Shown here piece after piece: positions 19,539-27,120 of a DNA stretch of 46,114 nt. Within the stretch, counting starts at the first letter, position 1. Every line of letters starts with the position of its first letter. The notes beneath the pieces were generated by a model, which saw only the letters and a program-made list of their open reading frames with translations, had not been told where the DNA came from and did no database searches. Origin of the DNA: an uncultured beta proteobacterium (GTDB lineage Bacteria; Pseudomonadota; Gammaproteobacteria; Burkholderiales; Rhodocyclaceae); contig CAINHS010000071.1 in assembly GCA_903848955.1 (NCBI GenBank), positions 1-46,114 on the forward strand, read 5' to 3'. The translations under genes were made by a program, and so were the position numbers.

Positions 19539-19909
19539 CGGCTCGGGTATTCCACCAGGATATCCTCGTCGCGCACCACGTACTGGCAGGCCAGGCGCCA
19601 GGTGGTTGGCGGCAGGTCGTCCACGTACATCTGATCGATCTGGTCCTGGCTGATCTTGCCCAGTTCCTTCAACACCGCGACCTCGCGCGGATTGAGGGTT
19701 GTTCCCATGTGGCCGCACTTGTTGTGGCTGGCCGGGTCGATGCTGCTGATCTTGCACAGGCAGGTGCCGCATTCGCCGTCGCCGCAGGAGAAGTCGATCG
19801 GGATGTGGTTTTCCTTGGCCAGTTCGAGAATGGTCTTCTTGTGGCTGCCGGCGACGGCATAGACGGTCTTGTCTTTGTGCAGTTTGCTGGAAAAAGTGAT
19901 GTTGGCCAT
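19535..19909 (-). CDS. FeSII-like (Shethna protein II) 2Fe-2S ferredoxin
   Basis: 124 residues, starting at the ATG at 19909 with GGAG upstream. The plant-type [2Fe-2S] ligands are in CGDGECGTCLC plus CQYVV near the C-terminus. The long insert and the ending (DLPPTTWRLACQ...VRDEDILVEY) are those of the Azotobacter FeSII protein. FeSII binds NifH and NifDK under oxygen stress and holds nitrogenase in a protected, inactive complex. From recalled family features it is closer to FeSII than to ordinary electron-transfer ferredoxins, but this should be confirmed by alignment. It lies between another 2Fe-2S ferredoxin and draG. Confidence 0.8.
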   Translation of the reverse strand: MANITFSSKLHKDKTVYAVAGSHKKTILELAKENHIPIDFSCGDGECGTCLCKISSIDPASHNKCGHMGTTLNPREVAVLKELGKISQDQIDQMYVDDLPPTTWRLACQYVVRDEDILVEYPSR

Positions 19910-19965
19910 GAGGGGCTCCGTGTGGGGTTAAGTAGAAATGGGCGTGACAGGCCGGCCCTTGAAAT

Positions 19966-20025
19966 TCGAGCGTAGCGAACTGATCAACAGCCTCCCCCGT
20001 GAGGGGTAGGATGGGAGGTGGCGGG
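19966..20025. repeat. Bipartite REP-like repeat, copy B
   Basis: TTCGAGCGTAGCGAAC followed by CCTCCCCCGTGAGGGG and a G-rich tail. It is the second copy of the element at 13836-13888 and fills the gap upstream of the FeSII-like gene. Confidence 0.6.
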
Positions 20026-20039
20026 CTGATTGGCCGCAT

Positions 20040-20085
20040 GGCGGCAGCATAGTGGTCAAGCTGGTTTGACCACTATGCTGCCGCC
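20040..20085. repeat. Perfect 20-bp inverted repeat across a ferredoxin stop codon
   Basis: Bases 20040-20059 are the exact complement of 20066-20085, with a 6-base loop. On the minus-strand transcript the first arm encodes the last residues of the 2Fe-2S ferredoxin, the loop and the start of the second arm hold the final codons and stop, and the rest of the second arm is untranslated. There is no T-run after it. Confidence 0.95.
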
Positions 20086-20343
20086 CAGCACCTGCGCCTG
20101 GCAGGCGAGACGGTGGTGGCGCGGCGCAAGGTTGTCCTTCAGCACCTGGTCTTCCAGCACCGAGGGCGCGGCGAGGTGCTCGTGGCCGGAGACGATCAGG
20201 GTCAGGCAGGTGCAGCACTCGCCTTCGCGGCAGCCGTAGGTGATGCCGGCACCGATCTTCTCCGACACCTCGATGAGTCGTGTGCCGGCCGGCACGCTGA
20301 CGGTGACGCCGATGTCCTGAAAGGTGACGCTGGCCTTGGCCAT
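20056..20343 (-). CDS. 2Fe-2S ferredoxin in the nifB operon
   Basis: 95 residues, starting at the ATG at 20343 with GGAGAAAA upstream. The [2Fe-2S] ligands are in CREGECCTCLTLI and CQAQV near the end. It is shorter than the FeSII-like protein and resembles general plant-type ferredoxins. An additional cysteine gives a CC pair inside the cluster loop, which is slightly unusual. It sits between the nifO-like gene and FeSII, so it may serve electron supply to nitrogenase or NifB. The last six codons form one arm of the perfect inverted repeat at 20040-20085. Confidence 0.9.
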   Translation of the reverse strand: MAKASVTFQDIGVTVSVPAGTRLIEVSEKIGAGITYGCREGECCTCLTLIVSGHEHLAAPSVLEDQVLKDNLAPRHHRLACQAQVLGGSIVVKPA

Positions 20344-20374
20344 GAGTTTTCTCCTGTGATGAAAGCGGTAGGCT

Positions 20375-20773
20375 TCAGGCGGTGACGCTCCGGCAGGCTT
20401 CAAGATCGCCGGCAGGCGCATCGCGCAGCCCGATCCAGGCATTGATCGTGTCCGCGTCGAAGCCGACCATCCGCTCGCAGCCGACCTGCAGCAAGGGACG
20501 CCGGATCAGCAGCGGGTTTTCGCGCAGCAGGGCCAGCGCTGTCGGTTCGTCAAGTTCTTCGGGCACGATCCCGCCCGACTTGATGGCCGGTGCGGTGCGA
20601 TTGAACCAGCGCGCCACCGGCAGACCGGCGAGAAAGTCGAGCAGCGCCGTGTTGGTCCATGCCGTGTCGCGCAGGTCGCGCGCGACCACCTCGTGGCCCG
20701 AAGCGACGAGCAGGGCTTTCTGTCGGGCGTTGCCGGCGCAGCCGGTTTTTTCAAAGAACGTAACGGTAGCCAT
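20375..20773 (-). CDS. nifO: Nitrogenase-associated ArsC/Spx-like protein (NifO-like)
   Basis: 132 residues from the ATG at 20773. The protein has the thioredoxin-like fold of the ArsC family. Cys12 lies in KTGCAGNARQK (CxxNxRQ), then VVARDLRDTAW, WFNRTAPAIK and LLIRRPLLQVG. This combination defines the nitrogenase-associated branch, including NifO of Azotobacter, which also lies near nifB and fdxN. NifO has been connected with molybdenum allocation between nitrogenase and nitrate reductase; here that is only inferred. A G-rich repeat separates it from the fdxN gene. Confidence 0.72.
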   Translation of the reverse strand: MATVTFFEKTGCAGNARQKALLVASGHEVVARDLRDTAWTNTALLDFLAGLPVARWFNRTAPAIKSGGIVPEELDEPTALALLRENPLLIRRPLLQVGCERMVGFDADTINAWIGLRDAPAGDLEACRSVTA

Positions 20774-20812
20774 GGTTACTTTCCGGGTGGCGCCGCCAGG
20801 CACCCAAACATA

Positions 20813-20849
20813 GTCACCCCTTTCCACGGGAAAGGGGCCGGGGGAAAGG
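20813..20849. repeat. G-rich palindromic intergenic repeat, copy 2
   Basis: TCACCCCTTTCCACGGGAAA followed by GGGGCCGGGGG: the same palindrome and G-run layout as at 8124-8163. It lies between the fdxN-like and nifO-like genes. Confidence 0.55.
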
Positions 20850-20891
20850 TCGTCGAATTTGCGCCGACGCGGCGCGATGAACGCAGAGCGT

Positions 20892-21170
20892 TCATCGCGC
20901 CGCGATCTCGGCCTGCGCCTCTGCCCAGCGCTCGGGCGGGATGCCGGTCAGCGATCCGGGCGGATTCATCTCCACGCCCAACTCGTCGAGAATCGCCCCC
21001 TCGATCGGGCAGATCGCCACGCACTGGGCAACGGCAAAGTCGCCGACGCACTCGGTGCATTTGTCGCGGTCGACCAGGAAGTGGGGCGCTGCCTCGTAAA
21101 TGGCCTTGTTCGGGCACAGGGGAACGCAGGCCCAGCAGTTCACGCAGCTTTCGATGATTTCGAGGGCCAT
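20892..21170 (-). CDS. fdxN: FdxN-type 2[4Fe-4S] ferredoxin downstream of nifB
   Basis: 92 residues, starting at the ATG at 21170, 11 bases after the nifB stop. The cluster motifs are CVNCWACVPLCP and CTECVGDFAVAQC...CP, the second with the extended loop common to nif ferredoxins. About 30 residues follow the second cluster (LGVEMNPPGSL...), longer than in classic FdxN. NifB-FdxN pairs are common. FdxN supplies electrons to nitrogenase or to the radical-SAM reaction of NifB. Confidence 0.9.
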   Translation of the reverse strand: MALEIIESCVNCWACVPLCPNKAIYEAAPHFLVDRDKCTECVGDFAVAQCVAICPIEGAILDELGVEMNPPGSLTGIPPERWAEAQAEIAAR

Positions 21171-21180
21171 GACAATGTCT

Positions 21181-22674
21181 TCAGGCGCATTTCGCCGCAA
21201 GGGGTCCGGCATCAAGCTTGCCGCCGGCCAGCATTTCATTCCACACCGCCATCACGGCCTCTTCGACCGGCTCCATGGCATGTTCGCCGTTGGGCTGGAT
21301 GCCGGCGGCTTCGAGCCTGCCCCAGGGTTCGATGCCGATCCTGGAGCACAGTACCGCTTCGCAGCCGGCGAGCGCCCTGAGAGTCCGCTCGAGCACCGGT
21401 TCGCCCTCGCCGCAGCTGTCGTCGCCCGAGCAATAGGCATCGGCGCGGCGATGTCCGACCAGTCTGGCGCCGCCTGCCGAAGCTTCATAGACGAGGAATT
21501 CCCTGGCGTGGCCGAAATGGACGCCGACCACCCCGTTCTTCGCCGCCACCGCCATCAGCACCGGACGGCCGACCGGCTTCTGCGGCTCGATGCGGGGCGT
21601 GAAACGGATGACCTGCGGCGCGGGCGCGTCGTGAATTCCGGCGCGTTTGGCCGCCAGTTCCGCCGTGAGCTTCGCCCGCAACTCTGCGCGCACGGCCATT
21701 GCGGCCTCGTAGTCAATGTCCATGGCCTCGATCTTGTCCATGGTGAACTCGTCGCCACGATCCTCGCCGAGCATGCCGACGGCATCGGCGCGGCACTGGC
21801 GGCAATGGCGCATCATGTTCATGTCGCCTTCGCAGGCATCCTGCAGGGTCTTCAGTTCCGCCGGGCTGGGACTGCGTTGCCCCATCACGCCGTAGAAGGT
21901 GCCGTGTTCCGCTTCGGCGATCAGCGGCATGACGTTGTGCAGGAAGGCACCCTTGGCCTTGACGATCTTCGACACCGCCTTCAGGTGCTCGTCGTTGACG
22001 CCGGGGATCAGCACCGAATTGACCTTGACCAGGATGCCGCGCGCGACCAGCATTTCCAGCCCCTTCTGCTGTTGCCCGATGAGGATGGCGGCGGCCTCGC
22101 GGCCATGGATGCGCCGGTTCTGCCAGAAGATCCATGGATAGATCAGGGCGCCGACGTCGGCATCGACACAGTTGATGGTGATGGTGACGTGGTCGATGTT
22201 GTGTTTCGCCAGTTCGTCGATGTGCCCGGGCAGCATGAGGCCGTTGGTCGACAGGCAAAGCTTGATGTCCGGAGCCTTGGCGGCCAACTGGCGGAAGGTG
22301 TCGAAGGTGCGCGCCGGGTTGGCCAGCGGATCGCCGGGGCCGGCGATGCCCAGCACCGTCATCTGCGGGATGGCGGCGGCGACGGCCAGCGTCTTCTTCA
22401 CCGCCTGGTCGGGCGTCAGCAGTTCGGAGACGACACCAGGACGCGACTCGTTGGCGCAGTCGTACTTGCGGTTGCAGTAATGGCACTGGATGTTGCAGGC
22501 CGGCGCCACCGCCACGTGCATGCGGGCGAAGTAGTGGTGGGCGTCTTCCGAATAGCAGGGATGGTCCTGCACCCTGGCACGGAGGGCGTCGGACATGCCG
22601 TCCGCCTGGCTGGACGGGGCACCGCAACTGCCGGCACTGCAGCCGCTGGCTTTGGGCGTTTCGAAGGCTGTCAC
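21181..22674 (-). CDS. nifB: FeMo-cofactor biosynthesis protein NifB
   Basis: 497 residues from a GTG at 22674 with TGGAGAATC upstream. The radical-SAM motif is CNIQCHYC (Cys60, Cys64, Cys67). GIAGPGDPLANP and LSTNGLMLP bind SAM; HCRQCRADA provides further cluster ligands. From about residue 375 the protein continues as a NifX-like domain (VGVHFGHAREFLVYE), the long form of NifB. It fuses two [4Fe-4S] clusters and adds the central carbon to make NifB-co, the precursor of FeMo-co. It leads an operon with fdxN, nifO-like, two 2Fe-2S ferredoxins and draG. Confidence 0.97.
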   Translation of the reverse strand: MTAFETPKASGCSAGSCGAPSSQADGMSDALRARVQDHPCYSEDAHHYFARMHVAVAPACNIQCHYCNRKYDCANESRPGVVSELLTPDQAVKKTLAVAAAIPQMTVLGIAGPGDPLANPARTFDTFRQLAAKAPDIKLCLSTNGLMLPGHIDELAKHNIDHVTITINCVDADVGALIYPWIFWQNRRIHGREAAAILIGQQQKGLEMLVARGILVKVNSVLIPGVNDEHLKAVSKIVKAKGAFLHNVMPLIAEAEHGTFYGVMGQRSPSPAELKTLQDACEGDMNMMRHCRQCRADAVGMLGEDRGDEFTMDKIEAMDIDYEAAMAVRAELRAKLTAELAAKRAGIHDAPAPQVIRFTPRIEPQKPVGRPVLMAVAAKNGVVGVHFGHAREFLVYEASAGGARLVGHRRADAYCSGDDSCGEGEPVLERTLRALAGCEAVLCSRIGIEPWGRLEAAGIQPNGEHAMEPVEEAVMAVWNEMLAGGKLDAGPLAAKCA

Positions 22675-22709
22675 GGAAGATTCTCCACAAGTGGGCTCCC
22701 CTTCCCTTC

Positions 22710-22726
22710 AGCAACGCCTGTGCCAG
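22710..22726 (-). promoter_or_regulatory. Sigma54 promoter of the nifB operon
   Basis: Read on the minus strand: CTGGCAC-AGGCG-TTGCT, a perfect TGGCAC-N5-TTGC consensus with GG and GC ten bases apart. Predicted start near 22699 leaves about 25 bases of leader with the GGAGAA ribosome site of nifB. Confidence 0.9.
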
Positions 22727-22765
22727 GCGCTAACTCATTGATTACGCTTCACGGCACGGACCGAT

Positions 22766-22781
22766 TGTCGGGAATGCCACA
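22766..22781. promoter_or_regulatory. NifA site upstream of nifB
   Basis: TGT-CGGGAATGCC-ACA, an exact TGT-N10-ACA. It lies only about 42 bases upstream of the -24 box, closer than the usual 80-150 bases, so it may be partly replaced by a site not recognised here. Confidence 0.6.
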
Positions 22782-22908
22782 AGCGCCCGGGGGCGGCATT
22801 GCGACAGAATCCGCGACACAAAGTGTTTCATCTGCAGTTGGAAGTTCTCGTCCCTGACCCGGCGCTCTTCCTCATGCCCGCCGGGAAATTTCAGCGAGCT
22901 GGCGCCGC

Positions 22909-24483
22909 TCAGATCTGTCTGACCTCGATGTTGAGGGTCTGGATGCGATAGGCGATCTGGCGTGGCGTCATGCCCAGCAGCCGCGCCGCACGGGCCTGCA
23001 CCCAGCCGGCCTGCTCCAGCGCGGCAACGACGCGCCGGCGTTCGCTCTGTTCGCCGCCGGGCTCGACCTCCTCCGCGTCGACATCAGCCGCTGCCTGGAA
23101 ACGGACGACCGGTGCGGCAGCAGTGATGGCGCTACGGCCCGGGGCGGCGCGCGGCTTGTCGATGCGGATCAGGTCGGCATCGATTTCGCCGTTGGTCGAC
23201 ATCACGGCAGCCCGCTCCAGGCAGTTCTCCAGTTCGCGCACGTTGCCGGGCCAGGCGTGTTGCGCCAGCCTCCTCTGCGCGGCGGCGGTCAGGCTCAGCG
23301 GCCGGCTCTGGACGCCGCCGAGGCGCTCGAGCAGATGACGGGCGATTTCCGGCAGGTCTTCCATGCGCTCGCGCAGCGGCGGCGGCAGGATGGGCATGAC
23401 GTTGAGGCGGTAGTACAAGTCCTCGCGGAAATCGCCGGCCTCCACCGCCGCCTCCAGATCGCGATGAGTCGCCGCGATCAGTCGCACATCGACCTTGACC
23501 GTGCGGCTGCCGCCGACCCGTTCCAGTTCGCCTTCCTGCAGCACGCGCAGCAACTTGGCCTGGAAGGCCGGCGAGATGTCGCCGATTTCGTCGAGAAACA
23601 GCGTGCCGCCATCGGCCATTTCGAAGCGTCCCTTGCGCGAACTCACGGCGCCGGTGAAGGAGCCTTTTTCATGACCGAAGAGTTCCGACTCGAGCAGGTT
23701 CTCCGGCAGCGAGGCGCAATTGAGCCGCACGTACGGCCCCCGCGCGCGGGGCGAGTTGTAGTGGATGGCGTTGGCGATCAGTTCCTTGCCGGTACCGGTC
23801 TCACCGCGGATCAGCACCGTGGTCGGCCATTTCGCCACCATGCGGATCTGGTCGAAGATGCGCCGCATGGGGTCGGAGTGTCCCACCAGGTTGTCGAAGC
23901 CATGGCGCTGGCGCACCGTGCGCCGCAGGGTATCGCGCTCTTCGGCGATGGACTTGCGGTCACGGTCGACGTCAAGCGAGAGGCGCACGCTCTGGCCGAT
24001 CAGGTTGGCCACCATCTCGACGAAGCGCACGCGCTCCACCAGCAGTCCGTCATCCGGGGCGTCGGGCTGCACCGCGAGCACGCCCTGCAGCGCGCCGCCG
24101 ACCTGGATCGGTGCTGCGATGAAAGGCAGATCCTTGTCGTAGAGCCCGAGCCGGTTGAGAAAACGCGGCTCGTCACCGAGGCGGGGGATCGCCACGGTGC
24201 GGCCGCCCTCGAGGATCATGCCGATCACGCCCTCGCCCGACTGGTAGCGCACCGGTTCATAGACCTCGCTGTCGAGACCATGGACGGCATGCACCGTCAG
24301 ATCACCGGCATCGGGATCGACCACGGTCACCATGCCGCCGCCGAGGTGACCGGTGATCTCCAGCGTGCGCAGTACCTCGCGCAGGGTCTGCTGAAAATCC
24401 AGCGAGCGCGACAGCACCTGCGAGACGCGGAACAGCATCTCGTAGTGGGCGCGCAGCAGGACGGGCGAACGGTCATCGCTCAT
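22909..24483 (-). CDS. nifA: Nif-specific transcriptional activator NifA
   Basis: 524 residues from the ATG at 24483, which overlaps the nifL stop (ATGA). An N-terminal GAF domain (about 15-170) is followed by a sigma54-activator AAA+ domain: Walker A GETGTGKELIA, Walker B GGTLFLDEIG and the sigma54-contact loop GSFTGA, a variant of GAFTGA. A Fis-type helix-turn-helix closes the protein (ARLLGMTPRQIAYRI). The inter-domain linker lacks the Cys-rich motif of oxygen-sensitive NifA proteins, so control by NifL is expected. It should activate the sigma54 promoters described in this window. Confidence 0.97.
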   Translation of the reverse strand: MSDDRSPVLLRAHYEMLFRVSQVLSRSLDFQQTLREVLRTLEITGHLGGGMVTVVDPDAGDLTVHAVHGLDSEVYEPVRYQSGEGVIGMILEGGRTVAIPRLGDEPRFLNRLGLYDKDLPFIAAPIQVGGALQGVLAVQPDAPDDGLLVERVRFVEMVANLIGQSVRLSLDVDRDRKSIAEERDTLRRTVRQRHGFDNLVGHSDPMRRIFDQIRMVAKWPTTVLIRGETGTGKELIANAIHYNSPRARGPYVRLNCASLPENLLESELFGHEKGSFTGAVSSRKGRFEMADGGTLFLDEIGDISPAFQAKLLRVLQEGELERVGGSRTVKVDVRLIAATHRDLEAAVEAGDFREDLYYRLNVMPILPPPLRERMEDLPEIARHLLERLGGVQSRPLSLTAAAQRRLAQHAWPGNVRELENCLERAAVMSTNGEIDADLIRIDKPRAAPGRSAITAAAPVVRFQAAADVDAEEVEPGGEQSERRRVVAALEQAGWVQARAARLLGMTPRQIAYRIQTLNIEVRQI

Positions 24484-26042
24484 GAGCGTCGTTTCACCGG
24501 CAAGACCACGCGCACGCGGCAACCCGACACCTTCGCCGGGTCGATCTCTATCGTCCCGCCATGATCCGCCGCCACCTGCTGCGCCGCGGCGAGGCCGGTG
24601 CCGAGATGCCGGTTGCCCTCGCGCTTGGTGGTGTAGAAGGGCTCGAAGACCTTGATTTGCTGCGCCGGCGGAACACCCGGGCCGCTGTCTTCGACGAGTA
24701 TCTCGATGCTGCCCAGCTGCGCCCGGGTGATCATCCGCAGTTCGCGCTCGCGCCAGCCACGGGAACTCATGGCGTCGATGGCATTGTCGATCAACACCTT
24801 GAACAGCGAACGCAGCTTGTTGGGATAACCCTGCAGCGCCGGCAGCATGGCCTGCGGCTTCCAGCTGACGCGAATGCCGGCCGCCAGCATCCGGTTCGTC
24901 GCCAGGTCAAGCACATCGCGCAGCAGTTCATTGACATTGATCGCACCGGAAGGCTCGCGCGTCTCGCTGGGAATCATGGCGCGCAATTCGTCCAGTGCCC
25001 GCTGCCCGCCGGCCATGGCATCGGCCAGCGCCAGCACCATGGGATCGTTCCCGCCATTGCGTCGCGCAAGCATGCCCGCCGCGGAGGCCATCATGTTGAG
25101 CGGGCCCTCGAGGCGGAAGGTGGCGGCCGACAGGCTTTCGCGCAGCACCGAGACGCGATCCTCCTCGGCCATGACTGCCTGCAACGCGGCCACCCGCGCC
25201 TTTTCCTGCTGGCCGCGCAGGCCGGTGATGTCCTTCGCCACCAGCAACAGGTAATCGCGCCCGCTGCCGGCAAAGAAGGCGTCCGCCGCACTGTTGTCCT
25301 CGCGCACACGGCTGCCCGAGCAGGAGAACCAGCGCGGCGGCCTGCCGTCGGGCAGATCGAGGCGTATCTCGCGGTCGAGAAAAGCGTAGCCCGAACTTCT
25401 CCGCCCGAGCGCGCCCTCGGCTTCGAGCCCGGCGCGTATCGAGGTCATGAGCATAGACGCCGGCTCAGCCATGCCGAGATCGGCCTGCAGCTTCTTGTAT
25501 TCGTGGTTGTCGAGTACCACCCGGTCGCCGACGTCAAGCAGCGCGATGACCATCGGCGCCGCGTCCACCACCGATTCGATCAATTCCTTCTGGTTCTTCA
25601 CCTGGCATTCGAGGCGATGCATGGCGGTAACGTCGCGGTGCATGCCGAGGAAATTGAACACCTCGCCGGCGGCATCCACCACCGGCGAAATGTTCAGCTC
25701 GGCAAGATACTGGCTGCCGTCCTTGCGCCGGTTGATCAGGCGCCCGCTCCACGACTCGCCGCGCGAAATGCTCTGCCACAGGGATGTATACACCTCCGGC
25801 GGCGTGGTCTTGTTGGAAAGCATGGACTCGTTGCGTCCGGCCGCTTCTTCGGCGCTGTAGCCGGTGACGCGGGTGAAGGCGGGATTGACATAGATGATGT
25901 TGCCGCGCACGTCGGTGATCGATATCGCCATGTCGGCCTGATCCACGGTGTGCTGGAACACCCGCGGATGAATGCTCGCCGGTGCCCCTGCGCCAGGTTG
26001 CGCTTCGCTGCCGGCAAGCGCTTTCACTTGTTTCTTCGCCAT
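24480..26042 (-). CDS. nifL: Nitrogen fixation negative regulator NifL
   Basis: 520 residues from the ATG at 26042, nearly the length of Azotobacter NifL. The first PAS domain (about 25-145) has the flavin-type signatures of NifL: GRNESMLSNKTTP, NRRKDGSQYLAEL and LGMHRDVT. A second PAS domain follows, then a helical linker and a histidine-kinase-like ATP-binding domain (DNAIDAM, DSGPGV, GTGLAAAQQ). The H-box region (LSAATFRLEGPLNMM) has no phospho-acceptor histidine, as expected for NifL, which binds NifA directly. It senses redox state by FAD, adenine nucleotides and nitrogen status. Confidence 0.95.
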   Translation of the reverse strand: MAKKQVKALAGSEAQPGAGAPASIHPRVFQHTVDQADMAISITDVRGNIIYVNPAFTRVTGYSAEEAAGRNESMLSNKTTPPEVYTSLWQSISRGESWSGRLINRRKDGSQYLAELNISPVVDAAGEVFNFLGMHRDVTAMHRLECQVKNQKELIESVVDAAPMVIALLDVGDRVVLDNHEYKKLQADLGMAEPASMLMTSIRAGLEAEGALGRRSSGYAFLDREIRLDLPDGRPPRWFSCSGSRVREDNSAADAFFAGSGRDYLLLVAKDITGLRGQQEKARVAALQAVMAEEDRVSVLRESLSAATFRLEGPLNMMASAAGMLARRNGGNDPMVLALADAMAGGQRALDELRAMIPSETREPSGAINVNELLRDVLDLATNRMLAAGIRVSWKPQAMLPALQGYPNKLRSLFKVLIDNAIDAMSSRGWRERELRMITRAQLGSIEILVEDSGPGVPPAQQIKVFEPFYTTKREGNRHLGTGLAAAQQVAADHGGTIEIDPAKVSGCRVRVVLPVKRRS

Positions 26043-26081
26043 CTCGCACCATCCTCGACTGAAATCCTTCCTCACCCTTCA

Positions 26082-26097
26082 GCAGATTCCGTGCCGG
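26082..26097 (-). promoter_or_regulatory. Candidate sigma54 promoter of nifLA
   Basis: Minus strand: CCGGCACG-GAAT-CTGC, with GG and GC ten bases apart. The first base of the -24 box and the T of the -12 box are off consensus. Predicted start near 26070 leaves a 28-base leader before the nifL ATG at 26042, which supports that start over the GTG at 26075. It implies autoactivation by NifA. Confidence 0.6.
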
Positions 26098-26138
26098 GCC
26101 GGATTTCTGCGCCGAATTTGCCAAAGTTTGTAGCTGTT

Positions 26139-26154
26139 TGTAGGACTTGCGACA
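26139..26154. promoter_or_regulatory. NifA site between nifLA and rnf
   Basis: TGT-AGGACTTGCG-ACA, an exact TGT-N10-ACA. It lies about 115 bases upstream of the rnf -24 box and about 43 bases upstream of the nifLA -24 box, so one site could serve both directions. Confidence 0.7.
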
Positions 26155-26266
26155 CACACGGAGGCCGGCACCGGCAGCACGGCGATAGCCACCGTCGCCG
26201 GAAAACCCCCATGCTGGTGCGGGGTTAAGGATCAATGCACGGCTTTGGTGTGCGCTGCAACATGGG

Positions 26267-26282
26267 ATGGCACGGAAACTGC
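26267..26282 (+). promoter_or_regulatory. Sigma54 promoter of the rnf operon
   Basis: TGGCACG-GAAA-CTGC with GG at 26269-26270 and GC at 26281-26282, exactly ten bases apart. Predicted start near 26294 places it inside the longest reading frame of rnfG, which therefore must start later, at the ATG at 26316. Confidence 0.8.
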
Positions 26283-26315
26283 GAAGCATCGGGCAAACGG
26301 ATCATTCCCCAGATC

Positions 26316-26954
26316 ATGGACAGCCCTCAGACAATTCCTACCGAACCGGTCGCGATTCAGCCGCGAACCCTGATGCACGGGGTGATTCTCGGCAGTTTCT
26401 GTCTCGGCTTCGGCCTCATCCTCGCCGTCACCGACCGGCTGACGATCGCCGACATCGGCGCACGCGCCGTGGAGGACCGGCAGAGTTCCCTGAGCCAGGT
26501 GATCCCCGACAACATCCGCGACAACAATCCGGTCACGGATTCCGTGGTGATGAAGAACGCCCAGAACCGGGAAATCACCGTCTATCGCGCCCGCAAGAAC
26601 GGCCGGGTCACCGGCGTCGCCTACGAAATCTACGGCACCGGCTATGCCGGCGAGATAAAGCTGATGATGGGCATCGCCGCCGACGGCAAGCTGCTCGGCG
26701 TGCGCGTGCTGGCGCACAAGGAAACGCCGGGGCTGGGCGACAAGATCGAAGAGAAGAAGGGCGACTGGATTCTGCGCTTCAGCGGCCTGTCCCTGGGCGA
26801 CCCGCCGGCTGAGCGCTGGAAAGTGAAGAAGGACGGCGGCCAGTTCGACCAGTTCGCCGGGGCGACGATCACGCCGCGCGGCGTGCTTGTCGCGATCCGC
26901 AGCGGTCTGGATTTCTTCGCCGCGAACAAAGCCACGCTAACGGAGGCGAAATGA
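26316..26954 (+). CDS. rnfG: Rnf electron-transport complex subunit G
   Basis: 212 residues from the ATG at 26316, chosen because a sigma54 promoter covers the upstream in-frame codons. A single membrane helix (about 20-40, GVILGSFCLGFGLILAV) anchors a periplasmic FMN-binding domain, with ETPGLGDKIEE and the flavin-attachment sequence FAGATITPRGV, in which Thr carries the covalent FMN. Rnf couples ion flow to reverse electron transfer from NADH to ferredoxin, giving low-potential electrons to nitrogenase. Being first in the operon is unusual, because rnfA normally leads. A hairpin repeat separates it from rnfE. Confidence 0.93.
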   Translation: MDSPQTIPTEPVAIQPRTLMHGVILGSFCLGFGLILAVTDRLTIADIGARAVEDRQSSLSQVIPDNIRDNNPVTDSVVMKNAQNREITVYRARKNGRVTGVAYEIYGTGYAGEIKLMMGIAADGKLLGVRVLAHKETPGLGDKIEEKKGDWILRFSGLSLGDPPAERWKVKKDGGQFDQFAGATITPRGVLVAIRSGLDFFAANKATLTEAK

Positions 26955-26973
26955 AGCTCAAAGGCTTGGTTGA

Positions 26974-27108
26974 ACCACAGAGGCGCAGAGATCACAGAGG
27001 AACTGCAGCGCACGACGCTGCAACACCGGGTTGCCCGGCCGGCGAACAGCCACTGAGCTGTAACGCTTTACCTCATCGCCATTCTCTGTGCCTCTGCGTC
27101 TCTGTGGT
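26974..27108. repeat. 8-base-unit hairpin repeat, copy 3 (rnfG-rnfE junction)
   Basis: Left arm ACCACAGAG-GCGCAGAG-ATCACAGAG; the right arm is its near-complement ending in CTCTGTGGT. Copy with the longest spacer (about 78 bases). It mixes both unit types. The right arm runs directly into the GTGAGG ribosome site of rnfE. Confidence 0.85.
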
Positions 27109-27120
27109 GAGGTTCGAGCA

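Noticed and set aside
26235-26315. Longer rnfG start at 26235
   Set aside because: The added codons contain a good sigma54 promoter and do not resemble the N-terminus of RnfG.
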